A DNA stretch of 64,000 bases, taken from NCBI GenBank assembly GCA_947492585.1, contig CANLND010000004.1, positions 62,001 to 126,000 on the forward strand, given 5' to 3'. Origin of the DNA: an uncultured Paracoccaceae bacterium. Its GTDB lineage: Bacteria > Pseudomonadota > Alphaproteobacteria > Rhodobacterales > Rhodobacteraceae. The notes under the pieces were generated by a model. The model was not told where the DNA came from. It worked only from the letters and a program-made list of their open reading frames with translations, and searched no databases. The position numbers and the translations under genes were made by a program. Shown piece by piece: positions 17,344 through 28,644 of this stretch (position 1 is its first letter; each line of letters starts with the position of its first letter).

Positions 17344-18014
17344 GTCGTGGTTTTGGTGGCGCGGGTCATATGGCGTTTGCGGCCATATCCGGGGGTCCGG
17401 GCAACAGTAAATCCTGCATCCTCCAACCCGCGCCGCACAAATCCTGCCGCTGTGTAGGTCGCCGCAGTGCCATCCGATTTGGTGTGATCCGCAACCGCCT
17501 GCATCAGATCGGCCCCCCAAAGTTCGGGATTTTTCGCGGGTGAAAACCCATCTAGAAACCACGCATCCACCGATTGATCCCATCCGGGCAGAGATTGCCG
17601 CGCATCGGCGATGATCACCTCAAGATGCAGTGTCTCCAGTTTCAGTTCACCACCTCCGCTCCAAACCGCAAGAAACCGATCCGCCCAAGGTTTGATCTCA
17701 GGAAAGGCTTCAAGCGCGCGCGCCATATCGGCAGGGTCCATCGGAAAGGCTTCGAAACTGGTGAATCGTAGCGGAGTGGTCTGGCCTGACTGCTCCCACG
17801 CGCGCCAGACGGTCAGCATGTTCAAACCGGTGCCAAACCCCAGTTCGGCAACGTGAAACCCAGCCCCAAACCGCGCGGGCAGATCATTACCCGCCAGAAA
17901 CACGTGCTCCGTCTCGGCCAGCCCGTTGTGAATCGAAAAATACGGGTCATCAAATTGTTCAGACACCGGAATTCGTTCATCACGCCAGCTAAGACATGCC
18001 GTCTGGTCGGCCAT
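17340..18014 (-). CDS. mnmD: tRNA wobble-uridine methyltransferase MnmD (MnmC N-terminal domain alone)
   Basis: SAM-dependent methyltransferase of 224 residues corresponding to the first half of E. coli MnmC. It converts aminomethyl- to methylaminomethyl-(2-thio)uridine at tRNA position 34. Motifs: SIHNGLAETEHVFLAGN, VAELGFGTGLN (SAM site) and WFLDGFSPAKNPELW. It stands alone, with the second-half enzyme on the opposite strand 60 bp away. A four-base overlap couples it to the EamA gene downstream. Confidence 0.9.
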   Translation of the reverse strand: MADQTACLSWRDERIPVSEQFDDPYFSIHNGLAETEHVFLAGNDLPARFGAGFHVAELGFGTGLNMLTVWRAWEQSGQTTPLRFTSFEAFPMDPADMARALEAFPEIKPWADRFLAVWSGGGELKLETLHLEVIIADARQSLPGWDQSVDAWFLDGFSPAKNPELWGADLMQAVADHTKSDGTAATYTAAGFVRRGLEDAGFTVARTPGYGRKRHMTRATKTTT

Positions 18015-18074
18015 GGATTATTCCCCTAAATGACTGTGAGTGGACCGGGCGTACACTGGCGAAAGGGCGCAGAA

Positions 18075-19115
18075 ATGACAATGGCAGATGTAACCATACG
18101 TGGGGCTGGTGTCTTTGGCCTGTCTATTGCGTGGCGCTGCGTTCAATTGGGCGCGCGGGTTCAGCTGGTGGATCCGTTTGGCGCAGGGGCTGGCAGCAGC
18201 GGCGGCGTGGTGGGTGCGTTGGCTCCGCATGTGCCGGAAAACTGGAACACAAAAAAGGCCTTTCAATTCGAAAGCCTGATGATGGCCGAAGGATTTTGGA
18301 CAGAAGTCGAAGCGGCCGGGGGGCAGCCGACGGGCTATGGTCGCACCGGTCGGTTGCAACCCATTAATGACGCGGCCGCACTGACGCTGGCGCATGCCCG
18401 CTCTGAAAACGCCAAAACCCTCTGGCAGGGCAAAGCGCATTGGACTGTAATCCCCGCCGACGGCCTTGGCCCCTGGGCTCCGCCCAGCGCCAGCGGATTT
18501 GTGATCCACGACACGTTGTCCGGCCGGATGCACCCCCGGTGCACATGTGGTGCACTGATAGCAGCCCTCAGATCCAAAGGGGTGACGCTGGTCCCAGAGG
18601 GCCCAGATCACGGCGCGGTGGTCCACGCCAAAGGATATGCCGGATTGATAGAGCTGAACCAAGGGCGCAGCCGGATCATGGGGGCCGGAGTCAAAGGACA
18701 GGGCGCGGTTTTGCGCTATGATGCCCCCGACGCCCCCCAGCTGTTTGCCGATGCTCTGCACATCATTCCCCACGCCAATGGCACGGTTGCGATTGGATCT
18801 ACCACCGAGCGTGAATTTGACAGCCCCAACACCACAGACGCCCAGCTTGAAGACGTAATCACCCGCGCCCGCGCGGCCTTTCCCGTGTTACAGGAGGCGC
18901 CCGTCATCGAACGCTGGGCTGGCGTGCGGCCGAGGTCGCGTTCACGGGCGCCGATGCTGGGAGCGATCCCCGATAAGCCGGGCCATTACATCGCCAATGG
19001 CGGCTTCAAAATCGGCTTTGGCATGGCCCCCAAGGTCGCGCATGTGATGGCGGATCTGATCCTGAACACGCGCGATCAGATCCCCGAGGGCTTCCGCTTT
19101 GAAGACAATCTGTAA
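18075..19115 (+). CDS. FAD-dependent oxidoreductase, MnmC C-terminal-domain-like
   Basis: DAO-family flavoprotein of 346 residues with an N-terminal FAD-binding motif (IRGAGVFGLSIAW) and a C-terminal GGFKIGFGMAPKVA block. In fused MnmC the equivalent domain removes the carboxymethyl group from cmnm5U34. Its position, divergent from mnmD with a 60-bp shared promoter region, supports that role, but glycine-oxidase-like functions of DAO proteins remain possible. ATG 18075 follows AAGGGCG; an earlier ATG at 18030 lies in the promoter gap. Confidence 0.75.
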   Translation: MTMADVTIRGAGVFGLSIAWRCVQLGARVQLVDPFGAGAGSSGGVVGALAPHVPENWNTKKAFQFESLMMAEGFWTEVEAAGGQPTGYGRTGRLQPINDAAALTLAHARSENAKTLWQGKAHWTVIPADGLGPWAPPSASGFVIHDTLSGRMHPRCTCGALIAALRSKGVTLVPEGPDHGAVVHAKGYAGLIELNQGRSRIMGAGVKGQGAVLRYDAPDAPQLFADALHIIPHANGTVAIGSTTEREFDSPNTTDAQLEDVITRARAAFPVLQEAPVIERWAGVRPRSRSRAPMLGAIPDKPGHYIANGGFKIGFGMAPKVAHVMADLILNTRDQIPEGFRFEDNL

Positions 19116-19118
19116 CGC

Positions 19119-19661
19119 TTAGCGTGCGATTTCGGCGCGCAGCGCATCCATCAACGATTGCAGCGTCGCGGTGTAGTGTTCACTGGTCAGACGGTCTTGA
19201 TCGTCAAATTCTTTATAGGACGCAGCCAGATGCACCGAAGGTCCGGCCAGCACACGCGGTTGAAACGGTTGCAAATATCCTCGCAATGCGGCCTGCGCCA
19301 CCTCTCCACCTGACCGACCCGCCGCAGCTGACATCACCGCCACGGGCTTGTCTGCCCAAGGGTTCCCTTCAGTCCGGCTGACCCAATCCAGCGCGTTTTT
19401 CAGAACACCTGACGGGGCCTTGTTGTACTCAGGCGTCGAAATCAGAACCGCATCCGCTGCAGTGATTTGATCTGCCAGCGTTTGAACATTGCCCGGTACG
19501 CCGTCCCGCTCTTCAAGGTCCCCATCATAAAGTGGCAAGTTTAGATCCGCCTGTTGTACGGTGGCATCCCCAAACAAACGGGCCGCTTCGCGCAGCAATT
19601 TGGTGTTGGTGGCCGCCTTGCGCAGAGACCCCGAAATCAGCAGAATTTTCAGCGACGACAT
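19119..19661 (-). CDS. NADPH-dependent FMN reductase
   Basis: Flavodoxin-like protein of 180 residues with the LLISGSLRKAATNTKLL phosphate-binding loop and STPEYNKAPSGVLKNALDW flavin-contact block. Such enzymes (ChrR/YieF/AzoR-like) reduce quinones, chromate or azo compounds with NAD(P)H and help in oxidative stress. AAAGGAG precedes the ATG. It converges tightly with the mnmC2-like gene, only 3 bp between stops. Confidence 0.85.
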   Translation of the reverse strand: MSSLKILLISGSLRKAATNTKLLREAARLFGDATVQQADLNLPLYDGDLEERDGVPGNVQTLADQITAADAVLISTPEYNKAPSGVLKNALDWVSRTEGNPWADKPVAVMSAAAGRSGGEVAQAALRGYLQPFQPRVLAGPSVHLAASYKEFDDQDRLTSEHYTATLQSLMDALRAEIAR

Positions 19662-19762
19662 AACATGCTCCTTTGGCTGATCTGTGTATTACCCTGACTA
19701 TAAACTATATAAAAATGCACAAAACATGTAATACTGCGCATCGACATACGCATAGATGCACA

Positions 19763-19793
19763 AAAGGCCGGTCTTTATTCAAGACCGGCCTTT
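19763..19793 (-). terminator. Rho-independent terminator of the OmpA-type lipoprotein gene
   Basis: AAAGGCCGGTCTT and AAGACCGGCCTTT form a perfect 13-bp stem with a 5-base loop, 20 bp after the stop codon of the minus-strand gene. Confidence 0.9.
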
Positions 19794-19813
19794 CACAAAA
19801 ATACTGACTGCTA

Positions 19814-20473
19814 TCAGCCGCGTGGAATGACCACGATCTCAACCCGGCGATTGCGGGCTTTACCATCTGGCGTCAGGTTGCTGGCCACAGGTGCGTCTTC
19901 ACCGCGCCCCAGTGTCACGATCCGGCTGAACGGCACGCCGCCGGCCTGAATCAGGTCTGCGACAGAATTGGCCCGACGGACCGAAAGGTCCTGATTGTAC
20001 TGCGCTTCGCCGTCGCTGTCGGTGTGACCGATGACCTGAACGGTGCTGTCAGGATACCGCACAAGACTGTCCGCCACTTTCAACAGATCGCCACGCACCG
20101 CTTGGGCAACAACTGCGCTGTTGGTGTCAAAGGTCAGATCGTTGGGCAGGGACACGGTCAGCCGATCACCGGTGTTGACGATCGAGATCGAGTCATTGGC
20201 CAGTGTCTGGCGCAGCTCTGCCTCTTGTTTGTCCAGCTGATTGCCGATCAAACCACCAACAACAGCGCCCGCCGCTGCGGTGCCGATGACGGTTTCCGCT
20301 TTGTCGTCATCCGAGGTCAGCGCCCCAATACCCGCCCCAATCAGACCGCCAATAAGCGCGCCGTTTTTGGTTTTGGGTTTGTCCGACAGGTCCCACTGGG
20401 CCGGATCGGTACAGGCCGACAGGCCTACAACACCCGTCAGGGCTGCTATGGCGGTGATCTTGGAAATGCTCAT
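19814..20473 (-). CDS. OmpA-family peptidoglycan-binding lipoprotein
   Basis: Lipoprotein of 219 residues: signal peptide with lipobox LSAC (Cys21), a glycine-zipper segment (GALIGGLIGAGIGAL, then AAGAVVGGLIGNQ), and an OmpA C-terminal domain (FDTNSAVV, VIGHTDSDG, RRANSVADLI, RNRRVEIVV) that binds diaminopimelate in peptidoglycan. It resembles YiaD/Pal-type outer-membrane lipoproteins. The start at 20473 is set by the signal peptide and AAGGACATAGG; the longer frame to 20626 has no signal. It is monocistronic with its own terminator. Confidence 0.9.
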   Translation of the reverse strand: MSISKITAIAALTGVVGLSACTDPAQWDLSDKPKTKNGALIGGLIGAGIGALTSDDDKAETVIGTAAAGAVVGGLIGNQLDKQEAELRQTLANDSISIVNTGDRLTVSLPNDLTFDTNSAVVAQAVRGDLLKVADSLVRYPDSTVQVIGHTDSDGEAQYNQDLSVRRANSVADLIQAGGVPFSRIVTLGRGEDAPVASNLTPDGKARNRRVEIVVIPRG

Positions 20474-20634
20474 CCTATGTCCTTTTATTTTGTGGCACGC
20501 GTCTACCGGCGCTGCTCTTTCGGACAATATATCATGATGAACCCCGAAAGGCTCAAGAGAACGTGGGGAAATCTCGGCAAAATGCCGCCCATCTGAACAA
20601 AAGCGGCCACGGTTGTGACGGATCACGCCAGCAG

Positions 20635-21483
20635 TTAGGGCGTGCCCTCCTGCAACTGGGCCGTTTCATAGGCCAGCATGGCGCGTTTCACCGGCAGGCC
20701 CCAATGATAGCCGCCAAGCGCCCCGGATTTGCGCAACGCACGATGGCAGGGAATGATCCAACTGATTGGATTGCGGCCCACGGCGGTGCCCACGGCCCGC
20801 ACAGCCTTGGGCGCGCCCACAGCGCGGGCCAATTCGGAATACGTCGTGACATGCCCGGACGGGATCCGCAGCAACGCCTCCCAGACCTTGATCTGCAAAG
20901 GTGCCCCAATCAAATGCAGGGCTGCTTCACCGTTTTGGCGAAAACAAGCCGCGGCCCAGCCCTGCAACCGGTCTGTCTGTTCGGTGAACTCTGCCTGCGG
21001 CCATCGGCTGCGCATATCGGCCTCGGCCACCTCACGACCGGTTTCCGCGCCAAAGGCCATGCCACAGATCCCCTTCCCCGTTGCCATAACAAGAGCGTCT
21101 CCAAAGGGGCTGTCAAACCACCCCCAATAGATCGTCAGCCCCGCGCCTTTTTGTGCGTATTCACCGGGACTCATAGCCTCCCAGCGCAGAAACAGATCAT
21201 GCAACCGCCCAGACCCCGACAGCCCAACCGCGTGAGCGGTGTCCAACGTGCTGAAGCGATCACGCAACAGATGTTTGGCATGATCCAGCCGCAGAAACTG
21301 CTGGTATCGTTTGGGCGACACACCAACCCAGGCCGAAAACAAGCGCTGAAAATGGGCGGTGCTCATGCCCATCTGGGCGGCCAGCTGATCCAGCGACAGA
21401 TCCTGTCCCTGGGCATCAATCAATTCAATGGCGCGCCGTATGACGCCATAATGATACGATGTGTCTGATGTGTCCGGGGTCAT
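20635..21483 (-). CDS. AraC-domain / methylated-DNA-protein cysteine methyltransferase (Ada-like)
   Basis: Fusion of 282 residues: an AraC-type helix-turn-helix (about 10-105; MGMSTAHFQRLFSAWVGVSPK) and a C-terminal O6-alkylguanine transferase with the suicide-cysteine motif PCHRAL and the preceding PSGHVTTYSELA. It lacks the N-terminal phosphotriester domain with its zinc cysteines, so it is shorter than E. coli Ada. The ATG at 21483 is preferred because GGAG stands 6 bp before it; a TTG start at 21495 would use that site as coding sequence. Repairs alkylated DNA and may regulate its own expression. Confidence 0.87.
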   Translation of the reverse strand: MTPDTSDTSYHYGVIRRAIELIDAQGQDLSLDQLAAQMGMSTAHFQRLFSAWVGVSPKRYQQFLRLDHAKHLLRDRFSTLDTAHAVGLSGSGRLHDLFLRWEAMSPGEYAQKGAGLTIYWGWFDSPFGDALVMATGKGICGMAFGAETGREVAEADMRSRWPQAEFTEQTDRLQGWAAACFRQNGEAALHLIGAPLQIKVWEALLRIPSGHVTTYSELARAVGAPKAVRAVGTAVGRNPISWIIPCHRALRKSGALGGYHWGLPVKRAMLAYETAQLQEGTP

Positions 21484-21661
21484 CTGCGTCTCCAATCCGT
21501 GCCGTGAGATCCTAATAACGGGATCAGCGCCAACGCGACCCGAAAGCTGCGCAATTGTGTCGCGTCTTATAGAGATTTCCCGCTATATTTCAAAAATCTG
21601 GGCCGGTGAGCCCGCGATTTTCAATTGCCCTTCATAATTTCCACTGTAGATAAGGCGCGCG

Positions 21662-22306
21662 ATGGCCAAACAACTTGATTATCATACCCTGCGCGAGATC
21701 TTTACCCGGTTTCGTGACCGTGAGCCCGAGCCCAAGGGCGAATTGGAACACGTCAACGTCTACACGTTGGTCGTGGCCGTTGCACTGTCTGCTCAGGCCA
21801 CAGATGTTGGGGTAAACAAAGCCACCCGCGCGCTGTTTCAGATCGCCGACACGCCGCAAAAAATGCTGGATCTGGGCGAAGATGGCCTGATCGAGCATAT
21901 CAAAACGATTGGCCTGTATCGGCAAAAGGCCAAGAACGTCATCAAGATGAGCCGCATTCTGGTCGACGACTACAATGGCGAGGTGCCCAATTCCCGCGCC
22001 GCGCTGCAATCGCTGCCGGGCGTGGGCCGCAAAACTGCCAATGTGGTTTTGAACATGTGGTGGCAGCAGCCTGCACAGGCCGTGGACACCCATATCTTTC
22101 GCGTTGGCAATCGTTCTGGCATTGCGCCGGGCAAGGATGTTGACGCTGTTGAACGGTCCGTGGAAGACCACGTGCCGGCGGATTTCCAACTTCACGCACA
22201 CCACTGGCTGATCTTGCATGGGCGTTACCATTGTAAGGCACGCAAACCACTGTGCGGCACCTGTCTCATCCGGGACCTGTGTCTATTCGAGGACAAGAAC
22301 CTATGA
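21662..22306 (+). CDS. nth: Endonuclease III
   Basis: DNA glycosylase/AP lyase of 214 residues for oxidised pyrimidines. It has the helix-hairpin-helix LPGVGRKTANVV with the catalytic lysine, the VDTHIFRV aspartate block, and the 4Fe4S ligands Cys-x6-Cys-x2-Cys-x5-Cys (CKARKPLCGTCLIRDLC). AAGG precedes the ATG. It overlaps the next gene by four bases. Confidence 0.95.
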   Translation: MAKQLDYHTLREIFTRFRDREPEPKGELEHVNVYTLVVAVALSAQATDVGVNKATRALFQIADTPQKMLDLGEDGLIEHIKTIGLYRQKAKNVIKMSRILVDDYNGEVPNSRAALQSLPGVGRKTANVVLNMWWQQPAQAVDTHIFRVGNRSGIAPGKDVDAVERSVEDHVPADFQLHAHHWLILHGRYHCKARKPLCGTCLIRDLCLFEDKNL

Positions 22307-23292
22307 AAACCTACCAACTTGTTGGCATCGGCAATGCCGTTGGCGACGTTATCACCCAATGTGATGATGCGTTTCTGACAGAAAAAAACATCGACAAGGG
22401 CATCATGCAGCTGATCGAACAAGATCGCAGTCAAGACCTGTATGACGCCATGGGCGACCGCGTCCAGACGCCTGGCGGTTCAGTGGCCAACACAATTGCG
22501 GGTGCTGGCGCATTGGGGCTGGATGCCGCGTTTATCGGCCGCGTTTGTGATGACGATTTGGGCCAGTTTTATGCCAAAGCGATGCAGGATGATGGCATCG
22601 ATTTTGTGAACCCACCGGTACAGGACGGCGATCTGCCCACCTCGCGTTGTATGATCTTTGTAACGCCGGATGCGGAACGCTCGCTGAATACTTATTTGGG
22701 CATTTCCTCCGAGCTGAGCAGCGACGACGTCCCGGTTGAGGTCGCAGGCAATGCCCAGATCATGTTCCTGGAAGGCTATCTGTTTGACAAAGACAAAGGC
22801 AAAACCGCCTTTATGGAAGCGGCCCGTTCGGCACGTGCCGGTGGCGGTAAGGCCGGTATCTCAATCTCCGACCCCTTCTGCGTTGAACGCCACCGCGATG
22901 ATTTCTTGTCCTTGATCAAAAACGACTTGGACTTTGTTATCGGAAATGAGGCCGAGCTGACGTCGCTGTTCCAAACCAAAGATCTGGACGAGGCACTGAC
23001 GAAGACGGCTGAGATTTGTGATTTGGTGGTCTGCACACGCTCGGCAGAGGGTGTGAGCGTGGTCGAAAACGGCACACGTATCGATGTCCCAACCGAAAAA
23101 ATTCAAGCCGTCGACACCACTGGCGCTGGGGATCAGTTTGCGGCCGGCTTCCTGTTTGGCATGGCCACAGGCCGCGATGTTGAGGTTTGCGCGAAAATGG
23201 GCTGTGTCGCTGCGGGCGAAGTGATCAGCCATATTGGCCCACGCCCTGCCGTCAGCGTGCGAGATCTGCTGAACGCTGCTGGCCTGCTGTAA
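22303..23292 (+). CDS. PfkB-family carbohydrate/nucleoside kinase (adenosine kinase-like)
   Basis: Ribokinase-fold kinase of 329 residues with the N-terminal GGSVANTIAGAGALG sugar-binding block and the C-terminal signature DTTGAGDQFAAGFLFG (catalytic Asp). Alphaproteobacterial members in this position are usually annotated adenosine kinase; ribose or another sugar cannot be excluded. The ATG at 22303 overlaps the nth stop (ATGA). Translation is therefore coupled to nth, a pairing with no obvious biochemical reason. Confidence 0.82.
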   Translation: MKTYQLVGIGNAVGDVITQCDDAFLTEKNIDKGIMQLIEQDRSQDLYDAMGDRVQTPGGSVANTIAGAGALGLDAAFIGRVCDDDLGQFYAKAMQDDGIDFVNPPVQDGDLPTSRCMIFVTPDAERSLNTYLGISSELSSDDVPVEVAGNAQIMFLEGYLFDKDKGKTAFMEAARSARAGGGKAGISISDPFCVERHRDDFLSLIKNDLDFVIGNEAELTSLFQTKDLDEALTKTAEICDLVVCTRSAEGVSVVENGTRIDVPTEKIQAVDTTGAGDQFAAGFLFGMATGRDVEVCAKMGCVAAGEVISHIGPRPAVSVRDLLNAAGLL

Positions 23293-23330
23293 ACGCGGTC
23301 TGCACTAAACCTAGGCACCCTCACCCGCAG

Positions 23331-23368
23331 GGCCAGCCTCCCCTTTTTATTTTTGGGGGGCTGGCTCT
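23331..23368. terminator. Terminator between the PfkB kinase and rppH
   Basis: GGCCAGCCTCCCC and GGGGGGCTGGCTC pair around a T/A-rich loop; a short T run follows. It can serve the two convergent genes. Confidence 0.7.
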
Positions 23369-23396
23369 TTCGAGGACACCATGCGGATCCTCGGGG

Positions 23397-26026
<2,630 letters not shown>

Positions 26027-26226
26027 CGCATGCCGCCTACCGAATGCCCTAAAGACCTTACGCGGACCGTGGCGATGCAAGTCACAAAACCACCCACGTG
26101 GCATGACGACGTGAGTGCGACGTTGAAACAGCCGCACGACGCCACAGCACAACGGATTGCAACAATTATCGCAAAGAATTTCATGGCTTTTCCACCGCCA
26201 CTCCGCTTTGCTAAGGCATAAGGGTC

Positions 26227-26790
26227 ATGTCACGCCTATACAGCATGACCCAAGGGGAGAGGGCCATCCAACTGTTTCGCACATCCAAAGCCGAGCGTGA
26301 GATCCGCACTGCGCTGCCTGTGCTATATCCCCGGCTGTGGCGCTATGCGATCGCGCTGACGGGGCGACGCGACTGGGGCGAAGAGCTGGCACAGGCCACC
26401 TCTATTCGGGCGCTGGAACAGGCCAAACACTTCAAACCCGGCACTCATGTGGACCGCTGGTGTTTTCGTCTGGCCAAAAATATCTGGCTGAACGAACTGC
26501 GCGCGCGCCGCGTACGCACTGGCAATGGGCTGGTCGCTGTCGAAGACATGGATCTGGCCAGCACGGCCCCCGAAACAGAAACGAATATTTTTGCACGTCA
26601 GGTGTTGTCCTCAGTATACACCTTGCCCGAAGCCCAGCGTGTCACGGTATTGCTGACATACGTGGAAGGGCACAGCTATAAGGAAACCGCTGAGATTCTT
26701 GAGATCCCTATCGGCACCGTCATGAGCCGCCTAGCTGCGGCCCGCAAATCGCTGGCAGTGCTGGGCGCAGACAGGCTGGAACGCACATGA
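26227..26790 (+). CDS. ECF-type RNA polymerase sigma factor
   Basis: Sigma-70 family protein of 187 residues with region 2 (PRLWRYAIALTGRR...RWCFRLAKNIWLNELR) and region 4 (LPEAQRVTVLLTYVEGHSYKETAEIL then GTVMSRLAAARK). ATG 26227 follows AAGGGTC; 26245 is a possible second start. The gene overlaps the next, membrane-spanning gene by four bases, the usual sigma/anti-sigma arrangement. I do not recognise a conserved ECF promoter in the 200 bp upstream. Confidence 0.88.
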   Translation: MSRLYSMTQGERAIQLFRTSKAEREIRTALPVLYPRLWRYAIALTGRRDWGEELAQATSIRALEQAKHFKPGTHVDRWCFRLAKNIWLNELRARRVRTGNGLVAVEDMDLASTAPETETNIFARQVLSSVYTLPEAQRVTVLLTYVEGHSYKETAEILEIPIGTVMSRLAAARKSLAVLGADRLERT

Positions 26791-27542
26791 CTTTGTCAAC
26801 ACAGGCCGGACCAACATTTTCGGATGAAGAGCTGACCGCCTATCTGGATGGAGAGGCGGATCATGCGCTTGTGCAACGGATCGAGACGGCGCTTGAAACC
26901 TCCCAGCCCCTGCGTGATCGTCTGCAGTCGCTGACTGTGCCGCTGGCGCAGATTCGTAATCTTTGGGATGACGCGTTGCAAAACGCCCCTTCAATGCCCC
27001 CCTTGCCCGCCCCGACCCCACGCGGGATCACCGCATTGCCATTTGGGGCGGGATTGGCTGCAGGTATCGTCATAGCACTGGCCGTTCAGTGGGGCACTGC
27101 GCCCTCCACCACGCCTGCGAAGTGGTCAAAATGGCAGCGTTATGCAGCAGCCTATCAGGCGCTATATGTTACTGAAACGCTTGCCTCTGTTGATCCGTCT
27201 CCAACTGAAACCAAATCGCAGCTGCAGGCGCTTGGGGCGCTATTTGAGCTAGATTTCACGCCTGTCGACGCCGTCACAGGCGCTGATTTCCGCCGGGGTC
27301 AGGTGCTCGGATTTCAAGATAAGCCTTTGGTGCAGATCTCCTTTTTAACGGATGATGGCACGCCTCTGGCCTTTTGCATCCTGAAACGGCCCAGCAAACC
27401 CGATGCGCCCATGCGGGTTGGCGCCATCGAAGGGCTGGCCGCCGCGGAATGGAGCCGGGGTGAATATGGGTTCTTGCTGGTGGGCGGACAGGATCAGGAC
27501 GTGATCAAAGCCTTGGCCGCGCAGCTGTCTGAAACAATCTAG
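26787..27542 (+). CDS. Putative membrane anti-sigma factor
   Basis: Protein of 251 residues: an N-terminal cytoplasmic segment (SDEELTAYLDGEAD, typical of anti-sigma factors), one membrane helix (ALPFGAGLAAGIVIALAVQ, about 89-107) and a periplasmic C-terminal domain of about 140 residues. There is no HxxxCxxC zinc motif. The ATGA overlap with the sigma gene gives coupled translation. It should hold the sigma factor until an envelope signal is sensed; the signal is unknown. Confidence 0.8.
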   Translation: MTLSTQAGPTFSDEELTAYLDGEADHALVQRIETALETSQPLRDRLQSLTVPLAQIRNLWDDALQNAPSMPPLPAPTPRGITALPFGAGLAAGIVIALAVQWGTAPSTTPAKWSKWQRYAAAYQALYVTETLASVDPSPTETKSQLQALGALFELDFTPVDAVTGADFRRGQVLGFQDKPLVQISFLTDDGTPLAFCILKRPSKPDAPMRVGAIEGLAAAEWSRGEYGFLLVGGQDQDVIKALAAQLSETI

Positions 27543-27671
27543 GCCACTGTTTCGCTGTTTCGCAGACAAAGACGGTTCGATCAAAACCCCCGAATTATCC
27601 CACGCCCGCCCTTATCCTGCCCCATTTCGATACCATTCAGATCCATGTGAAAGATGAATTGGAGACGATGA

Positions 27672-28577
27672 ATGGACCGGCTGACCGAAATGGAAGCCTT
27701 TGCCAATGTGGTTGACCAGGGTGGTTTTACTGACGCGGCAAAGAAAATGGGGATTTCTAAATCCGCAGTGTCGAAACATGTTTCGAGCCTTGAAGCCCGT
27801 CTGGGCGCGCGGCTGTTGAACCGGACCACACGCCGTGTCTCTCCAACTGAAATCGGATTGGCCTATTATGATCGTGCGCGCCGTGTTTTGAACGACGCCG
27901 GTGAAGCCGATGCGCTGGTCACCTCGATGCAATCTGCCCCATCGGGTCTTTTGCGCATTTCAGTTGCCACCGATTTCGGCGTCAACCATTTGTCCCCTGT
28001 ACTGTCCGATTTCTTACAGGATTTCCCCGACATCACCGTCAATATGGTACTGAACAACCGCTATGTTGAACTGATCTCCGAAGGCTTTGATATGGCGTTG
28101 CGCATTGGGGAGCTGGAAGACAGCTCGTTGCGCGCCCGCAAGCTAGCGGAAACCAGCAAACGCATGATTGCCTCGCCAGAATATCTGGAAAAATACGGTC
28201 GCCCGCAAAAAATCGACGATCTGAACAATCACAAACTGCTGCATTATTCGAACCAGTCCAGCGGCAGTGTCTGGAAGATCACCGCGCCATCCGGTGAAAA
28301 ACGCCAAGTCCGCACCAGCGGCTGGTTGTCCGTGAACGATGGCCAATCCCTGCTGACAGCTGCGGTCTCAGGCCTCGGCATCGCGTACCTGCCAAACTAC
28401 CTCTATTCGCAAGCCATGGCAGAAGGTCTGGTCGAAGACGTCATGCCTAGCCTGCCAATGGAAACCCAAGGCATCTATGCGGTCTACCCACCCGGAAAAT
28501 TCACCCAGCCCAAAGTGCGCGCCTTTATCGATTTTCTGGTGCATGCCTTTGCAGAAAAAGGCGCCAACGACTGGTAA
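27672..28577 (+). CDS. LysR-family transcriptional regulator
   Basis: Regulator of 301 residues with an N-terminal winged helix (FANVVDQGGFTDAAKKMGIS then KSAVSKHVSSLE) and a C-terminal substrate-binding domain from about 90. It starts at 27672 with GGAGACGATG before it. It is of the subgroup close to E. coli YafC/DmlR. No divergent target gene lies next to it, so its regulon cannot be inferred. Confidence 0.9.
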   Translation: MDRLTEMEAFANVVDQGGFTDAAKKMGISKSAVSKHVSSLEARLGARLLNRTTRRVSPTEIGLAYYDRARRVLNDAGEADALVTSMQSAPSGLLRISVATDFGVNHLSPVLSDFLQDFPDITVNMVLNNRYVELISEGFDMALRIGELEDSSLRARKLAETSKRMIASPEYLEKYGRPQKIDDLNNHKLLHYSNQSSGSVWKITAPSGEKRQVRTSGWLSVNDGQSLLTAAVSGLGIAYLPNYLYSQAMAEGLVEDVMPSLPMETQGIYAVYPPGKFTQPKVRAFIDFLVHAFAEKGANDW

Positions 28578-28608
28578 CATCGCCACAACCGACTTTCACA
28601 CCAAATGC

Positions 28609-28636
28609 GGCCCTGGACCTCCCTTCAGGGTCGTTT
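28609..28636 (+). terminator. Terminator after the LysR gene
   Basis: GGCCCTG and CAGGGTC pair around GACCTCCCTT and are followed by GTTTTTG. The convergent OmpA-domain gene ends 9 bp beyond. Confidence 0.65.
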
Positions 28637-28644
28637 TTGTTGGA

